This document shows positions 21,277-32,401 of a DNA stretch of 64,000 bases, piece by piece. Source of the DNA: Byssothecium circinans. Its lineage: Eukaryota; Ascomycota; Dothideomycetes; Pleosporales; Massarinaceae. The stretch is from the NCBI GenBank assembly GCA_010015675.1, contig ML977028.1, positions 210,304-274,303 on the forward strand, read 5' to 3'. Position numbers and translations under genes: made by a program. The stretch's first letter is position 1. Each line of letters opens with the position of its first letter. Below the pieces are notes generated by a model, which was not told the origin of the DNA, did no database searches, and worked only from the letters and a program-made list of their open reading frames with translations.

Positions 21277-23746
21277 GGCGCATCGCTGGTGGTTCAGGAA
21301 AGTACTAACCCTGTTGGCATCTGCTCTGGTGTCATCATTGTTGGATGTGGAAGTTGGGTTTGGGGAGCGACAACCACGCGAAGGGGTATGAATCGGTCAA
21401 CTGGATATAAGAAGCCTGATGCCTCCAATGCCGGAGGGATGTAGGATTGCTTTGTTGTATCTTCGGGTAAGCGCTAAAGCGGGAGCAAGGGTACTTATTG
21501 ATCGCCAGGTGGGACTGGGCTTCGACCCGAGGACTTACAGGCTGCAGCTTGACCATCCGTTCCCCCCTCCGCTCTCCCAATTCTCATCGGCGCATACGAT
21601 ACTGGACTCAAGAAGAAGTCAGTTCACCAAACCCGACGTTTCCAAGGTTGCATGATGCCCGATCCTTGACAGCTGGACCAACCGACCAGGTCTGAATCGC
21701 GAAAACCATTGGTTCCAGTCAAGACCTACGCCGCAATATGAGGGGTAGCCATTCAGTTCAACCCAAACTTAACCGATGGTTGCAGAGGTGCAGAGGTCTG
21801 AGGGGTCGGCGGCTACGCTATCTTACCACTTAATCTAGTAAGGCTGCAAGTGCGCGGCTGGAGGAAGAGAGCGGCAAATAGTCTGGCTGTAGTCGGGAAT
21901 GTCTCACACGTGACGCCGCAGCAGCCCTGGAGCCAAATTTCCGAAAATGTGTGATTGCAGCTGCAGATAAGCCCAGGCATTCAGGGTTCGGGCCGATCCG
22001 AAATGCCTTGTCTCCCTCAAAATACCACATTTGCAACAGTAAGGTCCTCGCACCTTACGAAGAAGCTTCAAATTTATTAATATACCTAAACAAGTGTCCA
22101 CCACGAAATTGACCTCACCGTGGTCATCTACACTGGGGAATATCAGAGCGAAAGATCAAAGCACACTGCCCTGCGGCGCAGCAACTGAGCCTGGAACTAG
22201 CATCGCAGGGAACCAAATGCGTTTGCTGTGCCAGTCCCATGCAGACCGTGATTACGGCTATGCAGCCTAGAACGGACGTTGGCGCATCGTTGAGTCGGCG
22301 GCGCGCCGTTGCGCAAGCCCCCATGCACGAGGCGATCGTATTGAAAGCTTACAATAACCTAACGCACGCAGTGGCTTGGAGGTTGAGGATGACACATGGC
22401 TTATTCACATTAAAGGGACTTAACTTGGCAACAATTCACTTGTGCTCCCCAATCGGCTCCCACAACCAACACAATGACAACTTTACTCAGTCACAAACAA
22501 GCACACGCAGCCAACAGACCATACTTTAACTCAAACAAAGATGAGGCACTGCCACACAAGCGATTATCCAAAGAGCTGTTGCGGCGCACACCTTCATTCG
22601 GGGACACAAGATGGAGCAGCTGGAGCACGTGACTATAGAAACAAGCTGAACATTGAAGAGTGGGGTAATTTTCACAATCTTTCGAAAGGAACGTAAAGGA
22701 GTAATTACGCGCTGTCAAACGTAACAATTTCAGTTCTCTTCGAGCTCCTACCCATTTTCCTCCCCTCATACATGACAGCATTCAGAGCGCAAATAGATTG
22801 CTTACTGTTGCACAGCGTCTTTTGGTCGCCGAGGTTGCGGCACAGCCTATGCCGCTCATGCCATCTACGCCCCACCGCATCATGAAAAGGTGTGTACCAC
22901 TTATAATTTGATGTCTTTCGGGGCGGTAGATCCCGAGCTAACAAGAGACCAGCAGCACCGTAGGTGCCCGCAAATTACTTCGTTCCATCCAATAGGGTAC
23001 ACCCGTCCCCTGATATGCGTTTCTAAACGACAACAGGTTATACTTATGTCGATCCCAAGCCCCTGCATGCATGTGCGTGGCTATTCATGCAGGAAGCGTT
23101 CAACTCTCACTGGCGGAAGGTCCCCTATGAGGCTGGTGCAAGGTTTGAGTTTTAAAGAAATCCCGTCACGGTGCGAGCATCTTTGCAACTGCAATGACTT
23201 ATCAAGAAAGACCATTAATACAATCAAGAACAAGAACACCTTTTCGAAGGCCAGACCCAGGGCGGCTTCTGCAGTCAGACTATCATTGAGAACCGTGCCA
23301 CTGATGAGCTGTGCCGTGAGACTACGTCGTTGAGGTCTCGGGGTCCGTGGCTATCATCCGCAGTCCCTGCAGAGGATGCAATGATCGCAGCTCACACTGT
23401 TTGGTTCGTGGAACTCGGCCGGTGCTAAATTAATAGAGGGAAGCGAGCGGCAAAATAAGGTGATGGAAGCTTTGTGTTCCGCGGAGCGCCAATCGGCGCC
23501 TGCGCTTTCAGACTAGCGCCGTTCCTCGGCTCTTCATCATCGGGCAGTCTTCCTGCAGGGCTTTTTGTAACGCACGTGAGACAAATACAAGCAGGCTTCT
23601 ACGGGTTCTCTCCTTACGTTCTAGCATAGACTTTGCATACGGCTTTCTACGATAGCAGGAAGCTGATTCCATCCATTACGTATGTCTAACCTAGCTAGGG
23701 TAACTCTCTGACATGCCAACATCCACGCGAATCTCCAACGCCTCAA
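21277..23746. other. Gene-free stretch of about 2.5 kb
   Basis: Short ORFs such as 21952-22239 and 22890-23333 lack domains, splice partners and good codon use. No repeat or RNA gene was recognised. The left end holds the promoter of the AflR-like gene. Confidence 0.5.
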
Positions 23747-25507
23747 TCAAGGGTGAACCTCAGTGCTCGTGCTCTTACTCTCTTTCTCGAGCCCATATTC
23801 AGTATCCAACTGTGTCCGCATTTCAACATGCTTCTCCGCAAATGCGAGCACAAAGCCCAACAGACTGAACGCCATGCCACCATACCAAACAGGCTTGAGA
23901 GCCACAACAAGCATATCAATCACCTCCTTTTTCACCTCCAAAGCCAAAGACTGCACATAGCCTGATGAAACAAGGCTGTATGCTTTGCCGCCCGCAAACG
24001 CAGCAGCAACGGTCGGATCCTGTATCATGTGCAAGTGCTTGTCGGTCTGGTTGTTGAAGATAATGGCTGGGATAGCAATACCCCACATGAAACCGAAACT
24101 ACGCATGAAGGAGAAAAGCCCCGCCGAGCTCGCGTTATCCGCATCGCTGAGATTGGCTTGGATAGCGGGAAGAACCGTGATCATGAGCACACCCATGCCG
24201 ATGGATGCAATGATCTCGAAGCACACCCACATGGCTTTGTGAGAGTCGGGACCCAATAGCGTGAAGAGGCCAAAACCGATGGCCGAAATTCCAAACCCGA
24301 TGAAGTGGAAAGGCTTGTATTTGCCAATCTTGGCCATGATGCCACCAGCGACGATGCCTGAGGGGACACTGAAGATCATGAAGGGCAGAAGTTCCACGCC
24401 GGCGGAGAGTGGCGTCTTGCCGAGGACACCGAGATAGTATACTGGAAGGAAACTGGTGGCCCAGAGGAGAAGAAGCGCCGCGTCGAATCCGAGGAAGAAG
24501 CCGATCAGAGAGGTTCGCGTTCCAAAGAGATGAGGAGGCACACTGGGGACTTTGCAGATGGGGAGGGCCTCGTATACGTGAAAGACGATCCATCCAACCC
24601 CACCTAGGACAAGCGGTACGATAATGTGATATGTTCCCCAGTTGTAGATAGTGCCGCCCATAATAAGTCCAAGCAGAAGAGCACTCATGCTAGCAATAAA
24701 AATGAAACTGCCAGAGTAATCGATTTTGGCGAGGGCCGCTCCCCAAGTCGGATTTTTCTTGTAGTTGAGGCGAAGGTAGAAGGCCTGGACGGCGAAAGTA
24801 ACGCCGCTAAGGGGCAGATTCATAAAGAAGATCCATCGCCAGTCTTTCTGCGCAATCACACCCCCTAGGATTGGTCCGAGTGTTGATCCGATCGCTCCAG
24901 CCGAGTTTACCATGCCTAGAAACTGTCCTCGCTCACGGAGAGGCACCATGTCGCAGGCAACGATTTCAATGAGAACAAATTGGCCTCCGCCACCAAGTCC
25001 TTGCACTGTTCGTCCCGCAATAAGCATCGCAACCGACTTCGCACCGCCGATAATGCCGCTTCCAAGCATGAAAAGCGCAACCGAAAGCAACATGGGCCAG
25101 CGTCGTCCAAAGATATCAGCCAGTTGACTGATGAAAGGCTGCACGACGGTAGAGGCGAGGAGGAAAGAACTCGAGATCCAGACATACTGTTCGTCTGCGC
25201 CCTCTATAGCACGGGAGATGGTCGGGAGTGCCACACTCATTACGGTGATGTCGAGCGAGACAGCCAAGAGGGCGAGGCAAAGGGAAGCCAAGACGAGCCA
25301 GAAGCGCCAACTGCGAGGCTCTTCGTCAGTCGCCTGTTCGTTGAAGGATTCATCTTTCATCGAAGAAACAGTAGATTTTGGGTCGTTGGGTAGGGTGTTA
25401 ATCTCAGCTCCTGGCTCTTTGTCGCCAGTTGTGATGCTTTTCGTGCTGTCCGGTCGGGAGGAGGTGCTGAGAATGCCTCCCTTGTCGGCGAGTTGATGAG
25501 TCGTCAT
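23747..25507 (-). CDS. MFS exporter, DHA2 family (14 membrane segments)
   Basis: One exon codes 586 residues from MTTHQLADKG at 25507; the frame is open 67 codons further upstream, but that part reads as leader. A hydrophilic N-terminus of about 75 residues precedes 14 membrane segments. DHA2 signatures are LDITVMSVALPTI, DIFGRRWPM and AGRTVQGLGGGG, plus the C-terminal GWI..G and FAEKHVEMRTQLDTEYG. DHA2 proteins are proton-driven drug and toxin exporters; GliA of the gliotoxin cluster belongs to this group, so self-protection or product export is a fair inference. The gene has a clear paralogue at 58309-60018. Two CGG-N3-CCG elements lie about 250 bases upstream. Confidence 0.9.
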   Translation of the reverse strand: MTTHQLADKGGILSTSSRPDSTKSITTGDKEPGAEINTLPNDPKSTVSSMKDESFNEQATDEEPRSWRFWLVLASLCLALLAVSLDITVMSVALPTISRAIEGADEQYVWISSSFLLASTVVQPFISQLADIFGRRWPMLLSVALFMLGSGIIGGAKSVAMLIAGRTVQGLGGGGQFVLIEIVACDMVPLRERGQFLGMVNSAGAIGSTLGPILGGVIAQKDWRWIFFMNLPLSGVTFAVQAFYLRLNYKKNPTWGAALAKIDYSGSFIFIASMSALLLGLIMGGTIYNWGTYHIIVPLVLGGVGWIVFHVYEALPICKVPSVPPHLFGTRTSLIGFFLGFDAALLLLWATSFLPVYYLGVLGKTPLSAGVELLPFMIFSVPSGIVAGGIMAKIGKYKPFHFIGFGISAIGFGLFTLLGPDSHKAMWVCFEIIASIGMGVLMITVLPAIQANLSDADNASSAGLFSFMRSFGFMWGIAIPAIIFNNQTDKHLHMIQDPTVAAAFAGGKAYSLVSSGYVQSLALEVKKEVIDMLVVALKPVWYGGMAFSLLGFVLAFAEKHVEMRTQLDTEYGLEKESKSTSTEVHP

Positions 25508-25915
25508 CACTATTGACTGGCCAAGTGCTTGGAAGAGTGAATAGAAAAAATCAACGAGAATCTGGGGGAAGAAATGAATATGGAGGCAGGAAAACAAATG
25601 CAAGAGAGTGCAGCGGGTGCTTCGTAGCAGACACGACGAGATGCAGTTGTATAGATGTGAGACACAGGGGCGCAGAGGAGGTAAATCAGTGGGTAAAGCT
25701 TGCTTCAAAAGAGGGCGTTAATTTAGCGCACTTATGAGACGGTATGCGCCCTCCGGGCCCCGGTTTTTGCCCGGCACCCGGATCAAGCGACACCAAAATC
25801 ACGTGAATGTATGAATTATCGCTGCTAAGATTGGGTAGCGAACAAATTGCCCTGTCCATTTTGCGATCACTGAAACAAATATGATATCCCAAAAATACCT
25901 TCCTCATCCTCAACT
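25508..25915. other. Promoter region of the DHA2 exporter
   Basis: This 408-base gap lies between two minus-strand genes. Apart from the paired CGG-N3-CCG elements listed next, nothing else stands out. Confidence 0.5.
25753..25781. promoter_or_regulatory. Two adjacent CGG-N3-CCG palindromes
   Basis: CCGGGCCCCGG at 25753-25763 and CCGGCACCCGG at 25771-25781 lie 18 bases apart. Both have the inverted CGG half-sites bound by many Zn2Cys6 dimers. They match the core but not the outer bases of the TCGG-N3-CCGA form. Confidence 0.5.
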
Positions 25916-26946
25916 TCAAACCAATCCTTGCTGCTCAAAATTTTCGGCGATGATCTGATTGGAGATGGCGGCGCCAACCAAGCTACCGCTGTTCTGCGCC
26001 TCTGGGATAATCTTTCGAGGCTGTGAATTATCTCCACAGCAGAAAACCCCGCGGACATCAGTTTGCAGCCAAGGCAAGTTGGTCGCAATATCACCTGAGG
26101 GCAGAAGTGGAAGGCCCAGCTGCTTTGCAAATGGGCCCCGGTTTTTGCTCAACGGATAGTGACCTATGAAAGGCTCAACCACGATGGTCCCGTCTTCGAA
26201 CTCGATGCCAACCGTTGTGTTGGCGTGAGGGGCGGATGGGTTGGTAGAGTCTACCGCAAGAAATCTGGAGATCTTGCGGTCGTCGGCACGGAACAGGTTG
26301 CTGTTTCCGAAGGCAGAGCGAAAGGATTTGGCCAGATCCGTATCGCCGTTCGTGTAGATGGTGACTTGGTTGGAGATCTGCGTCGCGTAGCGTGCAGCGT
26401 GCATGGATTTGGGCACGTCTTGCATTACGTCAACGGCCAGAATGCCACTGCTTGCGGCCTTCTCCTTGGTGTAGCCCTTGTAGAAGTAGCAGTGATAGCT
26501 AAGCGTTGGGTTAAAATTTTGAAGGTCTGAAGGATACATGGATGTACTAACATTCCCTTACCCCAAAAGTCCTCATAGCCTTTTATATTGGGGAAAATGT
26601 CTTCACAGCCCGTGGACAAGACGAGTTTCTTGCCGATCCACTTCTTTCCAGACAAATCTTCCACTGAGAACCCTCCATTTTCCGTCTTACATGCTTTCGT
26701 GATTGTGGTTTCCTCGATGGAAACGTTGGGGTGCCGGGATAACAAGTTCTCCCTGGCCTCGTCACGGAACTTGGACGGAGATGAGCCATCGTGTGCAATC
26801 AACATGGTCATTGTGGCAAACGCTTTGTTGCGGTAGTCATTGTCGTCGAAGATCTTGACAGTGTGGGAAAGGCGTGCCAACGTCAGGGCCGCGGTGAGAC
26901 CGGCAGGGCCACCGCCGACGATGAGAACTTCTGCATCGAGAGTCAT
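25916..26946 (-). CDS. GliT-like thioredoxin-reductase-type flavoprotein, atypical active site
   Basis: Exons 26946-26552 and 26498-25916 give 325 residues. The FAD-binding motif is GGGPAG at 11-16, and the second FAD motif is in DVRGVFCCGD near the C-terminus. The intron (GTTAGT..CTTAG, 53 nt) joins WGKGI to YHCYFYKGYTKEK. In GliT and related dithiol oxidases this segment is HC-x-x-C-HGYE. Here Cys135 is present but position 138 is Tyr (codon TAC), so the redox-active CxxC pair is incomplete. GliT closes the disulfide of gliotoxin and protects the producer. This protein may have lost that activity or do a different FAD-dependent oxidation. A fragment of a second homologue lies at 51941-52228. 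A perfect TCGG-N3-CCGA element lies 126 bases upstream. Confidence 0.88.
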
Positions 26947-27071
26947 GATGGAATGGTAGTATCGTAGCTTCGAGGAACTTTTCACGAAGGAAAGGTGATG
27001 AAGGTGTACTATGTAAAGTGAAATTACGGAGAGTGTTGGAATACCAAAGTATTATAATTTGCACTATCATA

Positions 27072-27082
27072 TCGGCTCCCGA
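27072..27082. promoter_or_regulatory. TCGGCTCCCGA, full match to the GliZ-type motif
   Basis: This 11-mer fits TCGG-N3-CCGA exactly and lies 126 bases before the start codon of the GliT-like gene. It may be the binding site of the AflR/GliZ-like regulator. Confidence 0.6.
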
Positions 27083-27167
27083 TACACGAGCTTAAGAACC
27101 ACCGACGAGACCGCGGCGCCCAGTCAACTCCGCAATCTTCGGGTTATCAATTGATACTCCGAAAATC

Positions 27168-28515
27168 TCAAGGCGGAATTGCTACGTACTTTTCCACGAA
27201 CGGTTTGCTCAAGCTGAACGGGAAAGGGCTCTCGGCGCCAACTCTTAATCGCAAGCACATGTCGCCCACGAGTGGCAGCCCCTGCCACATCACCACTGTG
27301 ACCCAAAAATAGCCTACTAGCTCTCTAAGAAGGCAGTAATTCCTTATCAACTCTCTTTTTGGAAAAATCTTCCTCACACACCACTGCAGAAAATCCTCCA
27401 AAGTGATGGCGCTCGCGTTCCAGACGAAGAAGTAGAAGAATCCGAGGGACCGTTCGCCTGGAGTAAGATTTATGGGGTGCGGCATCTGAAGGGAAGAGAG
27501 CGAGTGGAAGGTGCCCGAGATAGTAAAGGCGAGCCAGAGCTTGGTGTACGACGATATGAGGGTTCCTTTGGGAATCCCGAAAAAGTTGCCAAAGGCCTCA
27601 GTGTATTGAGACAGCATCTGTCCTCCTTTTTAGCATCTATTGTGAAAATTTATCGTGATAAGCTTACATGGCGCAACTGTTGGTGCCAATACCGGCCCCA
27701 GAAATCTCTAATGGTCGTGGTACCTCGGATGGGGTTGAACATGGACGGCCAATCCTATCGTCTTTAGCCTCTACGAACAATTGAAAATCATGTCAAGCAC
27801 TCACCTCAGGCTGGCTGAAGCCCAGTAGAACCGCGATAAAAGCAAATTGCGCATACTGCATGCTCATAGCAAAGTACGGAGTTGCGCCAAATACGAAAGT
27901 TTTCCCAATGCTCCAACGCCAGTCTTCATGACGCAAAGTCATGTACTTACTGTTGAACTGACCAACGCGGCCATCGGGCGACGTGTAGAGCACTCTAATA
28001 CCCAACTGGAAGAAAAGGTCGGCCAGTAGCGCGTTCTTTACAAATTGTAGCGCACATGAACAAAGGAAGCGCATTTTAGACTGCTTCAGGGTTTTTGGCA
28101 CGTTCTTTACCATGTAGTTCCACCTGATCCCGCGTGTGTTGAGCATGAGGCTAATGGCCCATTTGATCTTCGCAAAGCTGAAGGCTGCGTAGGCTCTCGC
28201 TTCTTTTGCCGGCTTGTTGATGCGCCAGTAATTGATCTCGGGAGGGTTGGAGAAGTTGAGTTTTGCTAAGGTAGCGAGATAAAATGACCAGCTGATGTTG
28301 AAGGGCTGGGCCGTGGCCACGTCATTGGTAAAGTGAGGGTGTGAAAGAGCGTAGCTGGCGAAGCTGACAATGAGAAGGCTGAAGGTTACCCGTCGGTAAG
28401 GGAAAGGTGGGCTCGCGAGGGCGATTATTTGGATGATGTAAAGGGCAATGTGCGGAATAATGGACGATTGCGGCTTCTGCAACGCTGTGTTGGGCGCGTG
28501 TATGTCGGGCGGCAT
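27168..28515 (-). CDS. MBOAT/wax-synthase-like membrane O-acyltransferase
   Basis: Exons 28515-27805, 27754-27668 and 27617-27168 give 415 residues with about eight hydrophobic segments. Family signatures are RGIRWNYMVKNVP in the first exon and, across the intron joins, EDWPSMFNPIRGTTTIRDFW and GRYWHQQLR. These fit the wax-synthase-like branch (MBOAT_2) that transfers acyl groups to hydroxyls in fungal secondary metabolism. The His in WHQQLR is the usual conserved residue. It would act in the endoplasmic reticulum membrane. Gliotoxin has no acylation step, but sirodesmin and acetylaranotin carry acetyl esters, so an acylated product is likely. Both introns are 50 nt with GTGAGT or GTAAGC donors. 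Confidence 0.83.
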
Positions 28516-28996
28516 ATCGACGGTCGCATCGGTCTATTCCGACCAAAAATAAAAAAATAAAAATAAAAATATTGAATTGTTGGATGAGTCTTCGTGTACG
28601 AGTTGATGAGAGACTTTATATGGGAAGACATCCGCGGGTATGCCGTCCGCACGTGACCTAACTCCAGGCCCGAAACGAATTGGTACCGGCTTTGTTACGC
28701 ATTAGGACATCATAAGCATCGAATTGGCGGAAAGACCATGCTGACTGTTACACGATATAACATACCGTGATTTGAACGATTGAATGACTTTCCTCCCCAC
28801 AAGGATAACGCGGGGGTTTAAACAGAGCGGAGGAACCCTGATTACCATAAGCATCACGTCGTTCTGGTAGGGCAGCAAGCGTTATCAATTTTCAGAAACT
28901 GCCAAATCGAAAGTTTTATAAGTAAATACTACTCTAGTGTTCAGAGAAGTTGGGAAGCAGGCTTTGAACCAAGTTCAATTCACATGCGCACTGCCT
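28516..28996. other. Intergenic, promoter of the acyltransferase
   Basis: It contains an A-rich tract at about 28544-28572 directly before the acyltransferase leader. A CGG-N5-CCG arrangement occurs near 28635, but no CGG-N3-CCG element was seen. No ORF is recognised. Confidence 0.45.
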
Positions 28997-29926
28997 CTAC
29001 TTGGAAAGCGGCTTTTGGGCCCACAGAACGAAGTGCTGGAACTCCCATCCTTCCTTCTTTACCTCAGCCAGTAGCTTCTCCGGCATCTCATCAAGTTGCT
29101 CGCGCGTTACGCTGATGGGCGGAAGCATTTTGGTCGTGGTGCTCACGCCCATAGCGGTTGCGAACAGGCTCGCCTCAGTAGTAGCGCGAATCCTGTCACT
29201 CGCACGCGCGCCAAAGGGCGTCGTAATGATTGTGAAGTCAATGTTCTCAAGGCCAGCTTCCTTGAGCATAGGGATCAGTTTCTCACGCAGATCCACACCT
29301 TGACCACCGCTGACAGTGGTGAACAGGTCCTTGGCAGCTCTTTGGAAGAGAGCACCCACGGGTCCCACGTTGCAGTTTCCCCACTCCATTTCGACGAGCT
29401 GGATCCAACCGCCTGGCTTCACAAGGGCGATGAGTCGCTTCACGGCGTCCTCGAGCGGGGTGAGGCCGACTCCAGGGAGGGCCATGCGCGAATGCACCAG
29501 GTCGAAAGTCCCTTCCCACTCTTTGGGCCACGCTTCTGTCATGGACTGATACTTGTATGTCGTGTCGGCCGGCGGGTTCGTGGGAAAATAGCTTTCCTCG
29601 ATGTCGGTACCGACCCACGTGTTCTGCGCTCCAGCCGCCTTACGAGCGTCGCGGATCCAGATACCTGAGGTTAAAAGTCAGTTTAAATGTGTGAGTGTGA
29701 ATGGGGAGGTGAATGCAAGCTCACCGCTTCCCGTGGCCTGGTCCAAGATCTTGTAGCCACCTTTGGACAGATCGAGTGGCGCATAGACGAACTTGGGGTT
29801 CGCGTCGTGCAAGCACTTGTGCTGCATGTCCAGGCGGTCCACCTCGGTCTTGTCGGCACCAAAGATGACATTGTCGTCATTGATACCTGTCTGAGAAACC
29901 GAAGTAATGGTGGAAGCGTTGGCCAT
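28997..29926 (-). CDS. Class I SAM-dependent methyltransferase
   Basis: Exons 29926-29725 and 29664-28997 give 289 residues. The intron (GTGAGC..CTCAG) splits the SAM-binding motif; splicing gives YKILDQATGSGIWIRDA. Later motifs are WVGTDIEESYFP, FDLVHSRMALPG and LVKPGGWIQLVEM. The sequence is of the LaeA/UMTA-like small-molecule methyltransferase type found in many fungal clusters. The acceptor atom (O, N or S) cannot be told from sequence. It is a paralogue of the gene at 56331-57276, sharing the arrangement WIRD, FPTNPP, WPxEW, LVKPGGWIQL and MPEEL/MPEKL. It shares a divergent promoter with the membrane protein gene at 30358. Confidence 0.87.
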
Positions 29927-30161
29927 GGTGAGCAAAAGAAGTAACAATAAATATCGTTTTAGCTGAGGTAAGAATGTAGAGGACGGTAAAAGTTGCCAGC
30001 GATGGTGTCGGATGGAGAAGGCTTTGGCAGCTAATGTGATGAGCGGGGCGTTTCCAGGTTATATGCCCATAATAGTCGGCCGCCGCGCTACGCCGCATAC
30101 AGCCGAGTCTGCGAGACATGTGGACTTCGACGCCTGAGAAACGGCCCGTAGCAAAGTGTTC

Positions 30162-30172
30162 CCGGGAGCCGA
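30162..30172. promoter_or_regulatory. CGG-N3-CCG element in a divergent promoter
   Basis: CCGGGAGCCGA (other strand TCGGCTCCCGG) differs from TCGG-N3-CCGA at one outer base. It lies between the methyltransferase (start 29926) and the membrane protein (start 30358). The rest of this 431-base gap shows nothing else. Confidence 0.5.
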
Positions 30173-30357
30173 CCGGTATCGCAGGTACTTCCAAATTCCG
30201 ATGCAATTATGCGGCGTTCAATACACACCAAAAGACTGAACTCCGGCAGATATGCAGTCCATGCCTGGCATTTAGTTATAAAAGATCTTCGGGTTCCTTT
30301 CCCCGATATTTACCGTTAAGCCTTGCTTTTGATCCCTATTTTTGAACACTCCGCACA

Positions 30358-31641
30358 ATGGCACCAGCACCCCAGACCATGGGCGGCGAGATGCCCGACT
30401 TCCGCTTTGTATCTCTAGTGCCGCCGCCTACCGGTGTCTCCAACTTCCATGACCCCGAAACGCGCGCCCCGATGGCTATCGTAGTGTCGAGCGTCATGCT
30501 TGCGCTCGCTACCTGCGCCACCCTCACCCGTTTCTATGCACGTCACTTTATCCTGGGCCCCGTCAGCATAGATGATTGGATGGGCCTCGTGGGGATGCTT
30601 TTCACGGCAGAGTATTCCATCTACGCCATTGTCCTCTTCACGCTGCCTGGCATGGGTCCACATATGTGGGATATTCCCGGTATCGTCTTCTTTGACAGCC
30701 AATTTGGCTTAGTGAGTGGCAAACCCCTCTCTCTTCTCGTGAAACGGACTAACGTATGCAGCGCCTTCTCTTCACCGAAATCATGTATTGCCCATCTGCC
30801 TACTTCGTCAAACTGTCCATATTCTTGCTTTACAGACGCATTTTCGTCGCGCCGGGTGGAAGGGCCAAGTCCTTCATCATGGGCGGCCTCTATCTCTCTA
30901 CAATCTTGTATTTGGCTCTCACCATCCTGAGTTTCGCGTTCTGCACGAAGAGTGCCAGCCTCGTTGACGGCGGAGACTGCCACACTAAGGGCTCTTATGT
31001 CGGTTGGGCCCTCGCCGCCGTCAATCTCGTGACGGATCTCTATCTTCTAGCCATCCCGCCGTTCATAGTTGTGAGACTGCACATTAGTTCACATCGCAAG
31101 TGGGCTGTGGCAGCGGTTTTTCTCTTCAGTGGCGGGTAAACTTTCCCTTCTGGCTATGAAAAACCAGTACACTGACAACCTGCAGCGCAACCATCGCCAG
31201 TACCATCTCTGTTTACTACCGTGTCTACGTATCCAAGCACAGCACCGACTTTTCCTGGAACATTGTCCCGGCTGCTGTCGCAACGTATGTACATGTCCCA
31301 CCACAGACAAAACTATGGTTGTTAACCATGAATCTAGTGTTTGTGAACTCAACCTTGGAGTTATTTGCAGCTGTCTCCCTGCTATAAACGTCCTTTTTCA
31401 CAAGCAGCGAATGCAGCGGCGGTCCAACTATGCCACCTTCGGGGGATCATCCACCCACACGAAAAACGGCTATCTCTCTCGCCTTTCCAACAAATTTCGC
31501 ACATTCACATCTGGAACGGGCCAATCACACACGTCTGAAAGCCAGAACGACATCAATTCCACCGAACGCGACATCGTCAAACTCATTGACATTTCGCAAT
31601 ACTCCGTTCCTGCAGGGCGCGATCGCAGTCCAACGGCTTGA
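30358..31641 (+). CDS. Seven-helix rhodopsin-domain membrane protein
   Basis: Exons 30358-30711, 30762-31135, 31186-31284 and 31338-31641 give 376 residues. Seven hydrophobic segments are visible between about residues 38 and 285, followed by a Ser/Thr-rich cytosolic tail. Typical family blocks are ATLTRFYARHF, DDWMGLVGML, YFVKLSIFLLYRRIF and, after splicing, PAAVATVCELNLGVICSCLP. This is the fungal integral-membrane (rhodopsin, PTH11-related) family, most members of which are uncharacterised; there is no CFEM domain. Its place inside the cluster suggests a role in sensing or trafficking linked to the product, but this is only inference. All three introns are 50-53 nt. Confidence 0.86.
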
Positions 31642-32401
31642 CACTGCAGCCCGTAGGTAAATAGTCGTACTATTTCTGTCTTCACTATCATTTGATGCCC
31701 TGTTGTTGACAGCCGTCGGGTGTTTGAATAGAATGGGATGGGTGAAGATATCATCTGGAGACGTATCGATTGTATCTCCTGATTGCTATCATTGCCGAAC
31801 CCGGAACATTTATGGCACAATCTAAACACAATAAAGCTACCTGACCATATGCAGTAATAACCAAAATCTTGTTCTTCTTCACTTCTTCGCGCCGCTATGT
31901 CGATCTACGTGTAATGTTATGCCAGTTACTGCCAATATTAACCCACACCCCGTGTTATCAAAGTTCCGCCATCTGAGTGGATATTTATTCCAAGGTCGCC
32001 AATGGAAATTTGACTCCGCTGCTATGCCTCACTAGTTCATAGATCCATGGATGAGGCCAGTCACCTGGACCTGCCGTGCATGTGATGCGTGGTAGCAGCA
32101 CAGGAAGAAAACCATGGTCTCATATTTACTCATCCTGCGTATGGAAATCTCATGATACTCTTGTTCGGGAGTGACCATAGAATCATGATCCCGCATAGTG
32201 GGTTGCCCGAGTTTGTGATTTAGAGCGGCATCAAAGAGAGGAAGCTTGTGCAAAAGTTGTAGGCGAGTTAAACGTGCTGTCCTCCAATGTCACAAAGCAG
32301 AATTTCGCCTTTTATAGCAACAATGGGATCAGAGAATCTATACCGGACTTTTGAAGACTTTGCAGGGGTTTGACATTGAATAGCTAGTAGACAGGATAGC
32401 G
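31642..32401. other. Intergenic, convergent 3' ends
   Basis: The gap separates the rhodopsin-domain gene (plus) from the P450 gene (minus). Short ORFs such as 32032-32253 on the minus strand have no recognisable content. Confidence 0.5.

Noticed and set aside
21952..23333. Small ORFs in the gap right of the AflR-like gene
   Set aside because: No recognisable motif or consistent codon use, and no splice joins that extend them.
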